A stretch of DNA of 64,000 nt from Haloprofundus halophilus. Lineage in GTDB: Archaea > Halobacteriota > Halobacteria > Halobacteriales > Haloferacaceae. The notes beneath the pieces are model-generated. The model had not been told where the DNA came from and made no database searches. It was given only the letters and a program-made list of their open reading frames with translations. Positions 61,350 to 64,000 of this stretch are shown here, in pieces. The position numbers were made by a program, and so were the translations under genes. Each line of letters opens with the position of its first letter. Positions within the stretch are counted from its first letter, which is position 1. The stretch spans positions 186,001 through 250,000 of the forward strand of contig NZ_QQRR01000003.1 in assembly GCF_003439925.1 (NCBI RefSeq), written 5' to 3'.

Positions 61350-62525
61350 ATGATAGAACGAAGCACAGTTCCACTCGCACGACGCGTCGACAGGGTCGAC
61401 GAGACGATGATCCGGACGATGTACGACCTCGCCGAGCAGCGGTCGGGCGACCTCGTCCGGCTGGAGATCGGGGAACCCGACTTCGACACGCCCGAACACA
61501 TCGTCGAGGCGGCGGCGGAGGCGGCTCGGGGCGGCGCAACCCACTACACGCACAACGCGGGAATCCCCGCGCTCCGCGAGGCCATCGCCGAGAAGATGGA
61601 ACGCGACCACGACCTGGCGGTCGACCCGAACCAGGTGGTCGCGGCCGCGGGTGCGACGGAGGCGCTGTACCTCACGCTACTGACCACCGCCGAGCGCGGT
61701 GACGAGGTCGTCCTTCCGACGCCGGCGTGGCCGCAGTACCGCCTCCAGATTCAGCTCGCGGGGGCGACGCCCGTCGAGGTGGGGCTCTCGGCGGCCGACG
61801 ATTTCGACCTCGACGTCGACCGCGTCGTCGACGCCATCGGAGACGACACCGCCTGCGTCATCCTGAACTCGCCGTCGAATCCGACGAGCCAGGTGTACGA
61901 CCCCGAGGCGGTCGAAGCCGTCGTCGACGCGGCGGCCGCCCACGACGCGGTCGTCGTCCTCGACGAAGTGTACGCGAGCCTCGACTTCGGGGGCGACGGA
62001 CGGAGTCTCGCCGCCGACCTCGACGCCAACAACGTCGTCGTCATCAACGCCTGTTCGAAGCAGTATGCGATGACCGGGTGGCGCCTCGGCTGGCTCGTCG
62101 CTCCCGAACACCTGGCGAGAGGGGCCATCAAGCTCCACCCCGGCACGTCGTCGTGTCCGTCGAGCCTCTCACAGCACGGTGCCGTAGCTGCGCTCACGGG
62201 ACCGCAGGACGAGGCCGAGGCGATGTTCGAGGCGTTTCGGGAGCGACGGGACTACGTCAGAGAGCGCGTCGACTCGATTCCCTCGGTCTCCTGTCCCGCT
62301 CCCGACGGCGGGTTCTACGCCTTCCTCGACGTGAGCGCGCTGGAGGGGACGAGCTTCGAGATAGCCGAGCGACTCCTCGAAGAGCACGGCGTCGTAACCG
62401 TTCCGGGCGAGGGGTTCGGTGCCGGCGGACAGGGCTCCATCCGGGTGAGTTTCGCGAGCAGCCTCGCAGAGTTAGAGGAAGGATTCGACCGAATCGAGCG
62501 GTTCGTCCGCGACGAACTGGCCTGA
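61350..62525 (+). CDS. Class I/II pyridoxal-phosphate aminotransferase
   Basis: A 391-residue fold-type I aminotransferase: LEIGEPDFDTPEHIVEAA, YTHNAGIPALREAIA, ILNSPSNPTSQVYDPE, VVLDEVYASLDF, Schiff-base Lys in NACSKQYAMTGWRLGW, and RVSFASSLAELEEG with the C-terminal Arg that binds carboxylates. It resembles archaeal aspartate/aromatic aminotransferases. A GAGGTGG lies just upstream of the ATG, and TTTAATATAC about 20-30 bases before it. Next to an asparaginase and a lyase-superfamily gene, so aspartate metabolism is a fair guess. Confidence 0.93.
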   Translation: MIERSTVPLARRVDRVDETMIRTMYDLAEQRSGDLVRLEIGEPDFDTPEHIVEAAAEAARGGATHYTHNAGIPALREAIAEKMERDHDLAVDPNQVVAAAGATEALYLTLLTTAERGDEVVLPTPAWPQYRLQIQLAGATPVEVGLSAADDFDLDVDRVVDAIGDDTACVILNSPSNPTSQVYDPEAVEAVVDAAAAHDAVVVLDEVYASLDFGGDGRSLAADLDANNVVVINACSKQYAMTGWRLGWLVAPEHLARGAIKLHPGTSSCPSSLSQHGAVAALTGPQDEAEAMFEAFRERRDYVRERVDSIPSVSCPAPDGGFYAFLDVSALEGTSFEIAERLLEEHGVVTVPGEGFGAGGQGSIRVSFASSLAELEEGFDRIERFVRDELA

Positions 62526-63000
62526 CCCGTTTCGAGAGCGTTCCGTTCGCGTCCGTCGACGGGTAGCTATCGACGCGTACTCGGTTACGGAGTCGGAGAG
62601 TGACCCATTCAGTTCAGAAGTCTGAGTTTATTCCATGATATTAATATAAAATTGTAAACCAAATATTTATGCTGTCTCAAGATATTTAGGGTGTCGAGTT
62701 ACTACTGGGCAAGATGTAGTTCGTCGGGCGACCGTGCGATTCGAGGAGCGAGACCGACCGCCGCGCAGTGGGTTACCGAATGAATGCCGAGTGCACAGTT
62801 CACGCTCATGGAGGGGCTGGGTCACTTCCCGATGACGGAGAGATCTGACTGCTTCACCGAGTACCTCCGACCGGTTCTCACCGAGGTCGTTCGAATCGAG
62901 TAGGCGACGCACCTCGAATCCAGACAGACCACCGCACGGAGCACTCACAACCGAACGCACACGAACGTTGATTACCGAGGGCGCGAACAGTTCGGTCACG
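62526..63000. other. Intergenic region with AT-rich patch and a gene remnant
   Basis: The part at about 62630-62690 is AT-rich (ATATTAATATAAAATTG, AATATTTATGC) and could include a promoter. Downstream of it, 62784-62903 encodes a leftover C-terminus of an alpha/beta hydrolase (listed separately). No other gene is supported; the minus-strand frame at 62667-62999 is mostly shadow. Confidence 0.5.
62784..62903 (+). pseudogene. C-terminal relic of an alpha/beta hydrolase
   Basis: A 39-codon frame reads SAQFTLMEGLGHFPMTERSD followed by FTEYLRPVLTEV and a TAG stop. The GHFPM motif is the catalytic-His region and typical end of alpha/beta-hydrolase-fold enzymes. Codon use is normal, but a TGA precedes the frame directly and no other part of the hydrolase is seen upstream, so only the tail of the gene has survived. 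Confidence 0.6.
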
Positions 63001-64000
63001 ATGCAGTTTCACCAGACGAGCGTGCTCTTTCGAGACGCGTTCGGCACACCGGAGATGCGGGAGATATTCGGCGACGTAGGTTACCTCGAACGGTTTCTCG
63101 AAGTCGAGGCCGCGCTCGCACGCGCGCAGGCAGACGTCGGTATCGTCCCCGAGTCGGCAGCGACCGAGATCACCGAACGGGCATCGCTGGAGTACCTCGA
63201 CATGGAACGCGTCGCGGCGAACGTCGAGGAGATCGGCCTGTTCACGATGAGCATCATCGACGCCTGGAAGGACTCGTTCGGCGACGCAGGCGAGTACATC
63301 CACTGGGGGGCGACGAGCCAGGACATCTCCGACACCGCGGTCGTCCTCCAACTGCGCGACGCCTACGAGCGCTACCGCAGCGACCTCCTCGAGATCCGCG
63401 CGACGCTCCGCGACCTCGCCAGCGAACACCGCGACACGCCGATGATAGGACGGACGCACTTCGTCCACGCGCTTCCCACCACGTTCGGACTGAAAGCAGC
63501 CGTCTGGCTCGAAGAGGTCGAACGACACATCGACCGACTGGACGCCGCCGCCGAACGGGCGTTCGTCGTCGAGTTCTTCGGCGCGACGGGCACGCTCGCG
63601 TCGCTCGAACGGGGCGGCGAGGAAGTCCAGGAGAATCTCGCGGCCGAACTCGACCTCGTCGTCCCGGACACGCCGTGGTTCGCCGCCCGCGACCGGTTCG
63701 CGGAGTTCCTCTCGGTGCTCGCACAGATCGGCAGCGGCCTCTCGAAAATCGCGCACCAGATTCTGCTGCTCAACCGCCCGGAGTTCGGCGAGGTCTCCGA
63801 GAGCATTCCGGAGGGCGAAGTCGGCAGCAGCACGATGCCGCACAAGCGAAACCCGGTTCGTTCGGAGTTCACCGGGGCACTGGCGAAACTCCTGCGAGCG
63901 AACGCGACGGCGATGCTGGAGGCGACCGAGACGTACGACGAGCGCGATTTCACGACGTGGTACGTCGAGTTCGCGGTGATTCCCGACTCGGGGCTCTACT
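63001..64000 (+). CDS. Fumarase/aspartase-superfamily lyase (PurB/CMLE-like), 5' part
   Basis: The frame begins at the ATG at 63001 (MQFHQTSVLFRDAFG) and runs off the window; at least 333 residues are visible. It has YIHWGATSQDISDTAVVL, IGRTHFVHALPTTFGLKAA, FFGATGTLASLE and the superfamily signature GSSTMPHKRNPVRSEF. The pattern fits adenylosuccinate lyase or 3-carboxy-cis,cis-muconate cycloisomerase, and not classic argininosuccinate lyase. Being outside a purine operon and close to asparaginase, RraA and FAH genes, a catabolic lyase is likely. Confidence 0.92.
   Translation, partial: MQFHQTSVLFRDAFGTPEMREIFGDVGYLERFLEVEAALARAQADVGIVPESAATEITERASLEYLDMERVAANVEEIGLFTMSIIDAWKDSFGDAGEYIHWGATSQDISDTAVVLQLRDAYERYRSDLLEIRATLRDLASEHRDTPMIGRTHFVHALPTTFGLKAAVWLEEVERHIDRLDAAAERAFVVEFFGATGTLASLERGGEEVQENLAAELDLVVPDTPWFAARDRFAEFLSVLAQIGSGLSKIAHQILLLNRPEFGEVSESIPEGEVGSSTMPHKRNPVRSEFTGALAKLLRANATAMLEATETYDERDFTTWYVEFAVIPDSGLY

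Noticed and set aside
62667-62999. 110-codon minus-strand frame opposite the hydrolase relic
   Set aside because: The opposite strand encodes a clear alpha/beta-hydrolase tail in the same interval, so this frame is a shadow.

Overview
The window looks like a stretch of a haloarchaeal genome, most probably of the Haloferacaceae or a relative. It is GC-rich and the encoded proteins are rich in Asp and Glu. Secreted binding proteins carry twin-arginine plus lipobox signals. Many genes have a TATA-like box about 25-35 bases before the start codon, which suggests leaderless transcripts. Family content is also haloarchaeal: Bat-type GAF/HTH_10 regulator, HalOD1 domain, RdfA, archaea-specific SMC-related protein, Orc1/Cdc6. 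An Orc1/Cdc6 gene beside an ORB-like element is compatible with either a chromosome or a megaplasmid. No rRNA, tRNA, CRISPR array or intact insertion sequence was seen.

Left part (1-24 kb): the 3' end of a SelA-like PLP enzyme is followed by RidA and a NUDIX hydrolase. Next comes a sugar-catabolism block of five Gfo/Idh/MocA proteins (one with degraded motifs), two sugar-phosphate-isomerase-type TIM barrels and a PIG-L deacetylase, interrupted by Orc1/Cdc6 with a candidate origin at 8.1-8.5 kb. A complete CUT1 sugar ABC transporter with a small membrane protein follows (11.3-16 kb). Then come an M81 peptidase, an enolase-superfamily enzyme translationally coupled to a creatininase-family amidohydrolase, an MFS carrier, a GDH-type zinc dehydrogenase and an orphan rdfA. 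An AT-rich, gene-poor stretch with decayed coding sequence lies at 22.9-23.7 kb.

Middle (24-46 kb): a PadR regulator, an arylsulfotransferase-like membrane propeller protein, an MFS carrier, a luciferase-like monooxygenase, an orphan siderophore-type binding protein under a probable DtxR-type iron box, an AEC carrier, and a Bat/HalOD1/zinc-finger signalling cluster follow. Then comes a galactose module: xylose-dehydrogenase-like Gfo/Idh/MocA protein, KDPG/KDPGal aldolase, MelA-like GH4 alpha-galactosidase, DgoD, SDR dehydrogenase and an IclR regulator flanked by GGGAAAC-type repeats. These fit a De Ley-Doudoroff route from alpha-galactosides to pyruvate and glyceraldehyde-3-phosphate, with the 2-keto-3-deoxygalactonate kinase not in the window. 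A tail-to-tail rdfA/sph pair (cell shape, SMC-like) closes this part.

Right part (46-64 kb): a ThuA-like protein with a TIM-barrel isomerase, a second IclR regulator, a BASS carrier, two fumarylacetoacetate-hydrolase paralogues bracketing a Dpp-type ABC transporter, an RraA-family protein, L-asparaginase, a universal stress protein, a class I aminotransferase, and the start of a fumarase/aspartase-superfamily lyase. The most unusual object is the Dpp-type binding protein at 56.1-57.9 kb, whose sequence reads as a circular permutation of the SBP_bac_5 fold. Its operon also contains a 36-codon ORF coupled by ATGA and GTGA overlaps on both sides.
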